64,000 nucleotides of DNA from Ashinkailepas kermadecensis (Eukaryota; Arthropoda; Thecostraca; Neolepadidae). The notes under the pieces are model-generated. The model searched no databases, had not been told where the DNA came from, and worked only from the letters and a program-made list of their open reading frames with translations. This document shows, piece by piece, positions 10,536 to 21,160 of the stretch. Position numbers and translations under genes: made by a program. The DNA lies in assembly GCA_034440615.1 (NCBI GenBank), contig JAOTOM010002296.1:1-64000 (forward strand), read 5' to 3'. Position 1 is the stretch's first letter. Each line of letters starts with the position of its first letter.

Positions 10536-10997
10536 TTCTGGACTTCGAGTCTTGGCCGGCTGCTGTCTCGATTTTACACAAAAGAGCCGACACTCCCTCG
10601 AATGCGTGCCCCTGAGTCGTCACGTGTCCTGAGTCGTCACGTGTCCGCACTACCGCGATCTGATCCGAGGACATAGCTGAACGTCCGCGTACGTCGCGCT
10701 GTCAGCACACACCGAGCATATTGGGGGTGTGGAGGGGGGGGACTGCACGGATTGCCGACTGGTGCGGGGAAAGGGTGCGCTACTCAGCAGCCACCTCAGC
10801 GCGCGATGGCCGACAGAGGCGAGCCGCCAGTCACACGCGGCCGGAGGGAGAGGCCGGCGGCCATTGCGCGCCTCGTTCGACTTCTCAGTGTGAACACGTT
10901 ATGTGGCCGCGCTATCAGCTCATCGGCGTTTTCTCCAGTTTTCTCACTCAACAGCTTTTATTTCCATATATTGCTCACTGCAAGTAGCACACATTTA
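10536..10997. other. No gene seen
   Basis: Contains a short tandem duplication of GAGTCGTCACGTGTCC near 10612-10645 and a G-run near 10733. Otherwise unremarkable. Confidence 0.45.
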
Positions 10998-11219
10998 ACT
11001 TGACAACTTAGCGCAAGCATACGTATGCGCAAATGTACGTAAGCGCAAAGGTACGTGAGCGCAAATGTACGCATACGCAAATGTACGTAAGCGCAATTAT
11101 ACGTCAGAGCAGATGTACGAATGCGCAAAAGTACGTAATCGCAAATGTGCGTATGCGTAAATGTACGTGATTGCAAATGTGCGTAAGCGCAAAAGTTTGT
11201 CAGCGCAAATGCATGTAGG
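10998..11219. repeat. 16-bp satellite, left part
   Basis: The unit is approximately CGCAAATGTACGTAAG, about 14 diverged copies. The array is interrupted at 11219 by the hAT element and resumes at 16073 in the same orientation. Its last 8 bp, CATGTAGG (11212-11219), are the hAT target-site duplication. Confidence 0.9.
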
Positions 11220-11905
11220 CAGGGGTGTAACTTTTCATTTTGCAATGGGGGGGGCACTTCGTCCATTTTTTTTATACCTCACCTGACCCAGGACAGACAT
11301 ACAGAACTAGGTATTACAGGGTACGCCGAAAGAGGGCCAATACTTTGAACGCCTGTCTTTTCTGGAAAAGGCCAGAGCCTTCTCTATTTCACAGTTTAGA
11401 GACAACGTTTTTGAGTATTTGGTGTGAAAGACTACCTTGAATGGTTTTCCCACCAGAGTGTAAAGTTGAAATGGCTCGATTGCAGTAACTACCTATTTGG
11501 ACCAAATCACACCATATATGTACATACATTGCAGCCCGCCGCTGTCTCTGTCGGCAGATTTGACATCCATTCATCCAGCTGTGCACTGCGTACTTAGACA
11601 TTTAAAATTAGCGGAAAGGCTTATCTTTATTTGTCCATAACTTAGAGCTGATCACTTCGGCGAAGATCTTCCATGGAAACGTTACGTCATGCCTCATGAC
11701 AGGACGGTGCACTTCTATATCCCATTGATGCATCACAATTTAACACGTCACACGTTCCAACGTCGCTGACGCCCCACGACAGAGCAATCTTATCACTCAC
11801 GTCGACACGCATGGCGCGTCACGCGTCACGTCACACATCCAGTGTCTGCTCTGCTCAGATCAAACCGAATGCGTGCCTCCTCTGAGCGCTGCGGCCAACG
11901 AACTC

Positions 11906-13913
11906 TCACAGGAGTTCCTTCCGATCAAGAGCCCCAAGCTCTCGCCCGTACGCCGCGCACACAGCGAGGTGGTTGAACCGAGCTTGGCCCATTGTTGCAC
12001 GCATGTAGGTTTTCAGCCTTCTCATCAGGCTGAAAGAGCGCTCCGCGGAGCAGCTCGTCGCCGGCGCTGTGAGCGCCAGGCGCACCAGACGCGCAGCCTC
12101 CGGGACCAGATCCTGCAGCTCACTAATCATCTCGGCAGCATCTTGCAGTGACTTTGGCCTGCGTCCAGCGTCGTGCAAAAACCGCAGGTGAAGGACGACT
12201 CGCTCTTCATCTAGACCGTAGAACCGCGCTGCGCGCCGGCCCTCGTCTTGGTTTCCAGCCAGGGCTGCCTCTACCCCTTGCAGAACCTGGTCGTCGCCTT
12301 TGGTGAACCGGTCCTTGATGGAAGCTGCCAGGCTGCGTAGAGCGCCGTCGTACTCACGGCTGTAGCGCTCCTTGGGTGTTTTCGGCGGCGCTTCTTCATC
12401 GTCGTTGTCCCTCAGCCGCTGCGGCTTCTTGACAGGCCGTCTCAGGCGCGGCTCATCCACTCCGAGCGAGTCAGCCTTAGCGACAGCGTCGGACCAGAAC
12501 CGGTCGCAGACGGCCTCGCTGCACTGGGACAGCACGGCCTCCCTCATCAGTCTGACCTTGCTGAGGACGCCGGTGACAGACACCTGTCTGCTCTGGATAG
12601 CTGTGATCACCGGCGTGACCAGCTGGTAGACGCGCAGGCCCAGGCTCGCCATGAAGAACAAGTAAAACTCTTCCATCGCCCGCCGGTAGCCATGGGCCTT
12701 GGCGGCCGACTCGGGTGAGGCTGTGGGATCTTCCTCGATGGCGTGCAGCGTAGCCAGCACGGCAGCCCAGTTGGACAGGAGTGACGTCAGGCTCCGCTCG
12801 TTGCAGGTCCACCGGGTGCGGCAGAATGAGGTCAGTCCGGCGGCCGTGTCCTCTTGGTGCTGCTCGAACATGGCCAGGCGCTTCGGCGAGCTGCGAACGA
12901 ACTCGTTAAGTCCCGACGCCTCTCCGAGCGCGTTTCTGAGCGCAGGGGTCGCGGCTGTCAGGGTGGCCAAGATGTGACGGTGTGCTGCGCAATGGATGAA
13001 CAGCGCCTTTGGCTGCTTCTCCTTGATGCGGACTTGGACGCCGCTAATTCGCCCTGCCATGTTTGAAGCCCCATCGTAGCACTGACCCCTGAGTTTCTCA
13101 ATGGGCAGGTTGAGGCGCTGGAGAGCGTCCAGGATCAGCCTCGCCAGCGTGTCGGCTGTGGTGCTGTCGGTGCTGTAAAAGCCGAGGAACACTTCCTGGA
13201 CCTCACAGCCTGGATCCACGAACCTGGCACACAGCGACACCTGCTCTTGCCGGGACACGTCGGTCGACTCGTCGACGATGATGGCGAACGCCTCAGCAGC
13301 ACCGACCTCCGTCGCAGTCTGTTTCAGTATGGTGTGGGCCATCAGCTCCAGTATCTCATTCTGGATTTGCGGACTGAGGTACATCTGCGTGTCCCTTCTC
13401 AGCCACTTCTCCAGAGCTGGGTTCTTCTTGGCCATCGTGGTCAGGAGCGCCTGCAGGTTGCTGGAGCCCTTATCTCGATTGCGAAGCGGAAGGCACTGGC
13501 GGGCGAGACACTCGATTGCATCGAAGATAGCATCGAGCGCAGTTCGCGCCTCATCCACCGCCTTCGCATGCCCACTTAGTACCTGGACTTGGGTAGGGTT
13601 CTCACGTCCGCGTCCGATCAGGGCTCCCACAGCCCTTAGGTGAGACCGTGATCTCGCATGCTGGGAGAAGCCAGCAGGCACCTTTTTCCACGATTTGAAC
13701 CCCCGCGAGATGAAGGCCAGATCGAGATGTGGCTCTCCTGACAGAAGCCCTAGCCCATGCGCTGTGGTGCACTCGCGACAGGTGACGTACTTGCCATCGT
13801 GGTTGACCAGCCACGGGTAGGTCTTCTTCCACTTTGAGAACTGAAAGTTCTTCCCACGTTCAGGCGCGGGCTGACGCGGCTTGACAGGCTCGGACGTGGA
13901 CGGAGCGCACGGG
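11906..13913 (-). CDS. hAT transposase, main exon (TTF-type zinc finger, RNase H-like core, dimerisation domain)
   Basis: The encoded protein cuts and pastes the surrounding element. An open minus frame runs from 14149 to 11906 (747 codons), but the real exon probably starts at 13913, because a strong acceptor (polypyrimidine then CCACAG) lies just upstream. In ORF numbering, a TTF-type zinc finger spans about 101-172, with C124, C127 and a distal His pair (H164, H170). The hAT catalytic core has D293 (VDEST), D359 (CYDGASN), the CxxH motif C387/H390, the RW of CRTRW at 446-447, and the third acid E703 in SAERSFS. The C-terminal dimerisation helices continue to the stop. All three acids are present and no frameshift interrupts the core, so activity is possible. 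It is close to the ZNF862/ZMYM-like hAT proteins found in many animals. The N-terminus is incomplete in this exon. Confidence 0.93.
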
Positions 13914-14693
13914 CTGTGGAAGAAGAGAGAAGGATTAGGATAAGGACGTGGTGGACGTGATAACGACAATAAAAAGCCATTCATGGGTGACCGTTTCAGC
14001 AACCGTTTCAAAACGATGACAGATGCACAAGAACGCTTAGTTTGCAATTTGCATGACACATGTGCGCGAGTAGGTACAGCTGGTATGGCAAGACTATCAA
14101 TTTTCTTCTTGGTTCCAATCGGAAATCCGGAACTAAACGGGCAGAGCATAGTAAAGTTAGTGTGGTTGTGGTTTATAGTTTGTGTCGCGAAGCGGCCCAG
14201 AAATGTTTAATTTTGCAGGCATTTTGTGGCCCAATCTCAGACAAAGTTTAAGGACAGCAGAAGTGTCTCGGAACTGGCTGTCGGTGTCGCGAAAAAAAGA
14301 CACGTGCTTGTTCTGTTCGCGTCGCCAGCGGTGCGAGTGCGGAAATGGATATTTTCGCACAATCCGCACAAAATGTATCAGCACAATAGGATTGTCGATG
14401 CGGGACGCCTCAGAAAGCAGCACAGCTGGTTGGGTTTGCGCCGCGAAACGGCACAAATTGTTATGCATTCGTACGAAATTGTATGCACAGGAACTCGCAA
14501 TTTAACTTTTAAGCCTGGGTGAGGTGCGGCGCCCTGTGAGGTGGCGCCCAGGGCGCCGCGCTGTGGGCAAGGCGGGTCTGGCGGTGCAGCCTGCACAACA
14601 GGGGTTTGGATGAGCTGGCCATCTAATGGGTAGTAATGAAATAATAGTTCCGGATTTCCCGCGAGGGATGATTTCGTAGTGTTCGCAGCTTAC
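13914..14693 (-). other. Predicted intron of the hAT transposase
   Basis: The donor GTAAGC (minus, starting at plus 14693) and acceptor ending CCACAG (plus 13914-13916 are the final CAG) define a 780-bp phase-2 intron. Joining the two flanks preserves one reading frame and links an acidic leader to the zinc-finger exon. The apparent N-terminal codons of the long ORF before 13913 would then be intronic. Confidence 0.55.
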
Positions 14694-14804
14694 CCTGGAT
14701 CTTCGGTGACGGACTCCTGGACTGTTGATGGTGGTTCGACACCGACAGCCTCGGCACTTTGTAGATCGTCCTCTTGATTAGATGGATCGGGATCGGGATG
14801 TGAC
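14694..14804 (-). CDS. Predicted upstream exon of the hAT transposase
   Basis: A 111-bp open segment lies between an AG acceptor (minus CCTCAG, plus 14805-14810) and the GTAAGC donor. It encodes an acidic leader containing SNQEDDLQSAEAVG and STVQESVTEDP, typical of the low-complexity stretch before a hAT zinc finger. No ATG occurs in frame after the upstream stop, so at least one further 5' exon, or a different start, is needed. This is a prediction from splice motifs only. Confidence 0.45.
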
Positions 14805-14887
14805 CTGAGGATGTGACAACTGGATTAATCAACGCTCGGTGCGATTCAGCTCATTCGTAGGGGCGAATGATTTCTGATAATTACCTG

Positions 14888-15138
14888 CAGGCGCGTATCT
14901 AGGATTTTTCTTGGGGGAGGGCGGAATTTCTTGGAGGCGGGCGAAATCTCAAAAATGTTCTTCAATTAAAAAAAACTCATCGGATTTGGGCAGCTTGCCA
15001 TGTAGGAGATGGTTTTATGATAAAACACGCTTAGGTTTCGAGAAAATAGCACTTTCATGTGATTTTTCTTAAAAAATCGGGAGTAGCGGGACGGCGGTCG
15101 CCAGCTTCGCCCCCCCCCCCACCATAGATACGCGCCTG
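14888..15138. mobile_element. 251-bp hAT-like MITE nested in the hAT transposon
   Basis: Ends are CAGGCGCGTATCTAGG on the left and, inverted, CAGGCGCGTATCTATGG on the right (14-bp perfect TIR). Flanks are the exact 8-bp duplication ATTACCTG at 14880-14887 and 15139-15146. No coding capacity. G/C homopolymer runs lie next to each end, as in its host element, but the TIR sequence differs from the host TIR, so a different autonomous hAT presumably mobilised it. Confidence 0.92.
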
Positions 15139-15146
15139 ATTACCTG

Positions 15147-16020
15147 TGCTGCTCATGCACTCTATATGGGTGTGCCATGTCCTCCACTTTTTGAAACGTT
15201 CCTATGCCCATGATGCACTCCATTACCCATATCATTCTGTTTCAGGAAAATGGCAAAAACCGGTTAAATCCATACAATTTCGCAACCTTAACGCCCTTCT
15301 ATGAGGACGAAAGCTTTTCAGGAAGGTGAAATTAATGTAGGGGAGAGACCCTTATGTGCTTACCTTTTGCTGTTCGAAAACATGTCCAATATGGACCTTT
15401 GCACATTCTTCCTCTTTTGAGACATGTTTGACGTTTAGAAAGTATAGCAAAAACATCTATGTAGATGAGTCTCAGTTACAAAAGCGTCGCAACAGAACGC
15501 TGACGCTGACCCTCGCACCTTAGCTTCAGCCACCCACAGATCCACATTCCACAACTCTTCTATTGTTGATGCGCGCCAAGACGCCAAGGTCACGTATTTC
15601 TTTTGGTAAATGCTGCGCAGCTTTCACTTCACTTTCTAGAAAGTTAAATAATCGTTTTCATATTCACCTCCGGACGTGATCAAATTATTACTGCAAACCA
15701 TTTGACTCAATATTTATGTTGTAATGCATGTAAAGCAATGCAATTGCCATTACGAAAAAAAATCACTCATTCATGGGCAGTACATACTACGGGTACAGAT
15801 ACGGAGGGGAAACTAGCCGGATTTCGCAACCACGCTGCCAAATTGCTGCCAATTCGCAGTAGCATGGATATTTTCCCTTCATAGCAAATGGCAGCGTGAA
15901 AGCCGACAGCATTGCCGTCCGGCACGGTATGTCACCAGGCACATTAAAGCTCCGATGTTGGTACAACGCCTGCCGTCATGGGGGGGGGGGGGCACTTGGA
16001 TCGAATGGGGGGGCATTTTT
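15147..16020. other. 5' non-coding part of the hAT element
   Basis: Between the nested MITE and the right terminus. It should hold the promoter and any first exon of the transposase, but I could not assign either. A long G-run at 15980-15990 and a second at 16007 precede the right end. Confidence 0.45.
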
Positions 16021-16072
16021 CATGGATGGGGTGGCACCTGCCACCCCATATATATATAAAGTTACACCCATG

Positions 16073-17062
16073 CATGTAGGCACATATGGACGTAAGCGCA
16101 AAATTACATATGACAGATGAACGTAAGCGCAGATGAACGAAAGCGCAAGCGTACGCATGGCAGATGTACGCAAGAGCAAATATGCGCATGGCAAAGGTAC
16201 ATAAGCAAATGTACGCAAGCGCAAATGTGCGTATGGCATATGTACCGAACCAAATGTATGGAAACGTAAAGGTACGTATGCGTAACTGTACGCACATTGG
16301 GTCATACGTACATTTACGTTAACGTACATGTGCGTTTACATACTTTTACGTGTACGTACATTTGCTCTTATATACTTTTACGCTTACATACATTTGCGCT
16401 TACGTACATCTGCGCATACGTACATTTGCACATACGTATATTTGTGTATGCGTTCATTTGCGCATACGTACTTTTGGGGATTATGTACATTTGCGCTTAC
16501 GTACATTTGCGCATACGTACACTTGCACATGCCTACATTTGCTCTTATGTACATTTGCGCTTACGTACATCTGCGCATACGCACATGTGTGCATGCGTAC
16601 ATTTGCGCATACGTACCTTTGCGCAAAGGTGCTTTTGTTCATACGTACTTCTGTGCTTACGTACATTTACGCTTAGTACATTTACGCTTACGTACATTTG
16701 CGCATACGTAAATTTGCGCATACGTACAGTTGCGCATGCGTGCATTTGCCCATACGTACATTTGCCATACGTACTTTTGCGCATACGTACATTTGCGAAT
16801 ACGTCCTTTTGCGCATGCGTACATTTGCGCTTGCGTACATTTGCGCATACGTACTTTTGCGCTTGCGTATATTTGCGCTTACGTACATTTGCGCATACAT
16901 ACATTTGTCATACGCACATTTGCGCTTACCTACAACTGTCATACGTACATCTGCGCTTACGTACGATTGCCATACGTACATCTACGCCTACGTACATTTG
17001 CTTGGGTACATATGCGTGCGGACATCTACCTCTCGTGCATTTGCTTTACGTACATTTGTCCG
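16073..17062. repeat. 16-bp satellite, right part with an internal orientation switch
   Basis: Continues the array at 10998-11219. From 16073 to about 16290 units read GCGCAAATGTACGTAA. From about 16305 to 17060 they read in the opposite sense (TTACGTACATTTGCGC), about 47 units. Multiple spurious Tyr/Ile/Arg/His-rich ORFs arise on both strands from the 16-codon super-period. Confidence 0.92.
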
Positions 17063-17074
17063 GTTACCCTACCA

Positions 17075-18160
17075 GTATTCTCGTTTTCACGATGTAAGAA
17101 TCGAATATCAATCTTGCTTGATGTGCAGATTGATATTCGTGTTTTGCTTTTAATCGCTGCATATGCACACCGCGAGAAGTTTGGACACACATAATCCAGC
17201 CGTTTATGAACGCCGCCTTATCTTTTATGCTCATGGTCGTCAATGAATCCTAGACTACATGTGTGCCATTTTAAAAATGAATTCTGAGGGGTCCGACCTC
17301 CGTGATCCCGACTTTTGATCTTGAATAACTCAGATGTTCATGAACATCCTCTTAGCTTTTATGCTCATGATGATCAGTGCATCAACTACTACCATTGCAC
17401 CAATTTTGAAGGGAATCTGAAGAATCCGACCTCAATGACCTTAACCTTTGACCTTGCATAACTCAGCTGTTCATGAACGCCCCTCTTAGCTTGTATGCTT
17501 ATGCTGATCAGTGCATCGAGTACTATCCGTGAGCTAATTTTGAAGGAATTATCGATGACCTTTGACCCTTGACACTGAATAATATATCCGTGGTGTTTTG
17601 TAATGCGGCTTCTTGATTGTGCTCACGATAATCAGTGTACCGAGCTCCAACAGCATGCTCGTTTTCACAATGTTCCACCTGTAAGGATCGATTATCAATC
17701 TAGCTTGACGTGCAGGTTTTATGTTAGTTTTGTGCTTTTAATCGCTGCATTGCACACCGGGAGAAGTGTTATACACATAATCTAGCTGTTTATGAACGTT
17801 CCTATTAGCTTTTATGCTCATTGTCGTCAATGCATCCCAGATTACATTTGTGCTCATTTTGAGCGAATTCTGAGCAGAACGACATCAATGACCCGGACTT
17901 TTGAACTTGAATATCTCAGCTGTTTAAGAACGCACCTCTTAGTTTTATGTTCATGATGATCAGTGCATAGAGTACTACCTGCGTACCAATTTTGGAAGGA
18001 GTATAAACACTCCGACCTAAATGAACCTGACCTTTGACTTCAATAACTCAGCTGTTTATGAACACCCCTCTTAGCTATTATGCTCATGATGATCAGTGCA
18101 TCAAGTACTACTGGTGTACCGATTTTGAATGGAATCTGAAGAGTCCGTCTTTTTTAGAAA
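17075..18160. repeat. Long-unit repeat: roughly 136-bp blocks within a roughly 570-bp period
   Basis: Blocks begin near ..TTTGACCTTGAATAACTCAG, continue CTGTTCATGAACGCCCCTCTTAGC, TTTATGCTCATGATGATCAGTGCATC, and end with AATTTTGAAGG(G)AATCTGA and a TCCGACCTCAATGACC link. A second block type (GCTCGTTTTCAC, GATTATCAATCT, GCTTTTAATCGCTGCAT) occurs at about 17080 and 17653, giving the larger period. Units are 15-25% diverged. It is non-coding. Confidence 0.75.
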
Positions 18161-18244
18161 TCAAGCGAATATCAAACTCAATGTGAATGATTGTATCGCT
18201 TTCCTTTGTTGGGGACACTTGGTTTTTCTAGACACAAAAAGCTC

Positions 18245-18400
18245 TATAACTTGTTGAGAATTTGGTATGTTTGGAGATCAAGGTAAATTTTGAGTTTTGG
18301 GAATATTTTTTTTAATAGCATGCCTTTTTACGTGATTAAGACGATGCTACCACTCATTTTCTCCGCAAATGATTACTTTTAAGTCAACGGCGGTCGATAC
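18245..18400 (+). repeat. Left arm of a 1.1-kb inverted repeat
   Basis: Pairs with 19205-19345. TTGGAGATCAAGGTAAATTT (18269-18288 region) is exactly reverse-complemented near 19310. A second block pairs ACGATGCTACCACTCATTTT / CTCCGCAAATGATTACTTTT with its counterpart near 19215-19262. The interior includes the telomere-like tract. Confidence 0.75.
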
Positions 18401-18732
18401 AATTAATGACGTCATAGGCACAGGTCTGCGGCTTATAGCCTCGATGCTTCGAGGAGGAAATTTTCAATCTCGTGGCAGTGGAATTCCTAAAAACAAACAT
18501 TGGCAGACCTTGGAACAATGTGAGCAACTAATTCCTCTGGAAACGGCACTGTGTTGTCAGAAAAATTATAAACTTGTGTGTTTGTCCTCGAAAGAAAGCT
18601 GAATAATTATATGAGATACTGGCGCACAACTGGCGCACCACGATGCTAAGCTTACACTGATATGAGTGGTGCGCATGGCTGCGTATGGTTTGTCTACCGA
18701 CTACTAAAAAATAAATGATAAAATAAATAAAA

Positions 18733-18880
18733 TAACCTAACCTAACATAACCTAGAATAAGATCATGTAGCGTGATATATAATATATATTATAGCATAAT
18801 ATAATCTAACCTAGCCTAACCGAACCCAACCTAACCCAACCTAACCCAACATAACCTAACCTAACCTAACCTAACCTAAC
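18733..18880. repeat. Degenerate (CCTAA)n, telomere-like interstitial tract
   Basis: Two runs of CCTAACCTAAC-type pentamers at 18733-18755 and 18805-18880. The last part is nearly perfect (CCTAACCTAACCTAACCTAA), with CCCAA and CATAA variants earlier. The strand complement TTAGG is the arthropod telomere repeat. The tract is too short and degraded to be a telomere. Confidence 0.8.
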
Positions 18881-19204
18881 CGGAAAACCAGAATACTCCC
18901 AAACACACTTTTCCACCATGACGTCATCAAAGCTTGCGGACATTGCTAGCGCTGCCGTTAACGGTAACAGCATCGCAAGGAACTTCCGGCCTTGATCGAA
19001 GGTTTCGGACGTGTCTGGCTGGAAATATTCGTTGTCGGGATTGAATAAGGAATTAAGCCAGAAACATAAGATGTTCAATGTCAATGAGTATTGAATCGAG
19101 GGCATGAAGTGTTTAATTTCTTCTTTATCACGTCCGTGACACACAAGGTACGGATAATTATCCGCGATGTGCTATATTTGTAGAGTGAAGATTTTGATCG
19201 TGTA

Positions 19205-19345
19205 TTTCTTTGCCAACTGAAAAGTAATCATTGGCGGAGAAATTGAGTGGTCGCATCGTTATTTTCACTTTAAAATACCCGGTATTCGAAAGAAAAATTC
19301 CAAAGAATCGAAATTTACCTTGATCTCCAATTATACCGAATGTAA
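19205..19345 (-). repeat. Right arm of a 1.1-kb inverted repeat
   Basis: Reverse-complement partner of 18245-18400 (AAATTTACCTTGATCTCCAA and GGCGGAGAAATTGAGTGGTC blocks). Arms are roughly 85% similar over their best parts. No TSD or terminal motif could be assigned with confidence. Confidence 0.72.
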
Positions 19346-19399
19346 ATTCCGTCTGAAACAACCCTAAAACTGTGGATGTTATATCTATGTGTGGGCCAT

Positions 19400-19637
19400 G
19401 GCTGTCACTCTCTATGCACTGAGGGGAGGGGAGGACAGCTGCCCCAAATGATTAACTCCCCCCACCCAATCAGACCGAAGCTTAACCATTGAATCTGTGG
19501 AAGCACCCTTCCAGAACGCTGGAGCACACCCCTCCCACGAGCAACGATTTTTTGTCGATGCCACCCTCTTCCGGAGGAAAATGCATCAGAACATAAATTA
19601 GACCCCCCCCCCCCCAATCAATTTCACAAAGTAACAC
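19400..19637. mobile_element. Possible hAT-MITE remnant (right end only)
   Basis: C-runs followed by CACAAAGTAACACCCATG at its right edge resemble the right end of the 4.85-kb hAT (AAAGTTACACCCATG). No matching left terminus was found, so the element is probably truncated. Confidence 0.35.
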
Positions 19638-20026
19638 CCATGTGCGTGCTATGGTCTACGTACCATGCGTTACAATCTTTTCACACATTGTGGCCGAGTG
19701 TAGGAAAACGGCTTTGTATTATGATTAGGTGAGTTTGGCATCCTATAGATCTTATATAGGTCGTGAATGGTGACGCCTGTGCTGGTGAGGAGGAAGTATT
19801 CATTTGACGAGTGCTTTGGTTGCTTTAGTTCATTAATTTCCGAAGTAATTTCTTCATGTTACTCCTGATGACGGTCTGACTTTTAAACATCGAGGTTTTG
19901 CCGCTAATGCAGTGTTTTCGAATATGCTCACCAAAGCTATTCTGCTAGGATAAAGAAGGTTGTGGTTATCGTGTATTTGATTGCAGCACTATGGCGAACA
20001 GCCATGAACTGCTGAAGTCAATACGG
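19638..20026. other. No feature seen
   Basis: Unique sequence, no coding or repeat signal. Confidence 0.4.
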
Positions 20027-20210
20027 GGAGTTGTCATAGCAATTCAGCGAGTTGTCATAGCAATTCAACGAGTTGTCATAGCCATACAGCGAGTTGTCAT
20101 AGCAACACAGCGAGGTGTCATTTAAATACAGCGAGTTGCTACAGCAATACAGCGAGTTGTGATATCAATACATGGAGTTGTCATAGCAATGCAGCGAATT
20201 GCCATGGCAG
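20027..20210. repeat. 21-bp minisatellite, about 9 units
   Basis: The unit is GAGTTGTCATAGCAATACAGC with variation mainly in the AAT(T/A)CA part. It abuts the 32-bp satellite. Confidence 0.88.
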
Positions 20211-20213
20211 AGC

Positions 20214-20815
20214 CACTGGTCGGACCATTCCACCGGTGGCAGAGCGGTGGGTCGGACCGGTCCACCGGTGGCAGAGCGGTGGATCGGACCAGACCACCTG
20301 GGGCAGGGCGGTGGGGCGGACCGGTCCACCGGTGGCAGAGCGGTGGATCGGACCAGACCACCTGGGGCAGGGCGGTGGGGCGGACCGGTCCATCGGTGGC
20401 AGAGCGGTGGGTCGGACCAGAACACCTGGGGCAGGGCGGTGGGTCGGACCGGTCCATCGGTGGCAGAGCGGTGGGTCGGACCAGACCACCTGGGGCAGGG
20501 CGGTGGGTCGGACCGGTCCATCGGTGGCAGAGCGGTGGGTCGGACCAGACCACCTGGGGCAGGGCGGTGGGTCGGACCGGTCCATCGGTGGCAGAGAGGT
20601 GGGTCAGAACGGACCACCGGTGGCAGAGCGGTGGGTCGGACCAGACCACCTGGGGCAGGGCGGTGGGTCGGACCGGTCCATCGGTGGCAGAGCGGTGGGT
20701 CAGAACGGACCACCGGTGGCAGAGCGGTGGGTCGGACCAGTCCATCGGTGGCAGAGCGGTGGGTCGGACCAGTCCACCGGTGGCAGAGCGGTGGGTCGGT
20801 CCGGACCAGCCGCCG
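20214..20815. repeat. 32-bp satellite with two alternating monomers (64-bp higher-order unit)
   Basis: Monomer A carries GTCGGACCGGTCCATCGGTG then GCAGAGCGGTGG. Monomer B carries GTCGGACCAGACCACCTGGG then GCAGGGCGGTGG. A and B alternate through most of the array, and a third variant with CAGAACGGACCACC appears near 20585 and 20700. About 19 monomers. Open frames in all phases on both strands are artefacts. Confidence 0.9.
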
Positions 20816-21160
20816 TCCATCGCCGCCGCTCTGCACGTACACGCAGAACCGGACGCCGACTGCAGCGCTGACTTTGCAAATTAAAATATGTCCTCTGGGT
20901 GCTCTCGGCTGCAGCGGCCGCCGCCGCGTCGGCGGGACTCAGCGGGACTCAGGCCACGGCGGCCGTGTCCCGCGGCGACGTCTGGGCCAGCACTCGCCGC
21001 ATGTGATATTGGCAGCGAAACCCATGATCGACTTCCGACATCGAGCCGTTGAGAAGCGGCCGAAAATCGTGCCGTGTGCACGTGTCTCGCTACTGACACA
21101 AACCGCTGCCGAGCTGAGTGTGTCACACGCCGTGATCAGCGGACGACTGTGTGTGGCCGC
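20816..21160. other. CpG-rich spacer
   Basis: GC- and CpG-rich sequence between two satellites with no recognisable gene. Similar CpG-rich spacers follow the 57-bp array. Confidence 0.45.

Larger units (their letters stand above)
11220..16072 (-). mobile_element. Complete hAT-superfamily DNA transposon (4853 bp) with TIRs and 8-bp TSD
   Basis: The left end reads CAGGGGTGTAACTTTTCATT and the right end, read inward on the minus strand, CATGGGTGTAACTTTATAT, giving TIRs of about 15 bp with one mismatch. The element is bounded by the exact 8-bp duplication CATGTAGG at 11212-11219 and 16073-16080. An 8-bp TSD and CA(G)GGG-type ends are diagnostic for hAT. Inside lies a minus-strand transposase whose C-terminus is near the left end. 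Both ends carry G/C-run subterminal sequence (GGGGGGGGCACTT on the left, GGGGGGGGCACTTGG internal on the right), probably subterminal binding motifs. A smaller hAT-like MITE is nested at 14888-15138. The large ORF is intact and the TSD perfect, so insertion was fairly recent. It went into the pre-existing 16-bp satellite. Confidence 0.94.

Noticed and set aside
14182..14505. Plus-strand ORFs opposite the hAT transposase intron
   Set aside because: Short, without domains, and inside the predicted intron of the minus-strand gene.
10998..17062. CRISPR array or repeat-spacer structure
   Set aside because: Units are contiguous with no unique spacers, the genome is eukaryotic and no cas-like gene is present; the same applies to all other arrays here.
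16297..17194. Tyr/Ile/His/Arg-rich ORFs of 100-266 codons
   Set aside because: By-products of the 16-bp satellite, which is open in three frames on both strands.
18733..18880. True chromosome end
   Set aside because: Short, degenerate and embedded in unrelated sequence on both sides.
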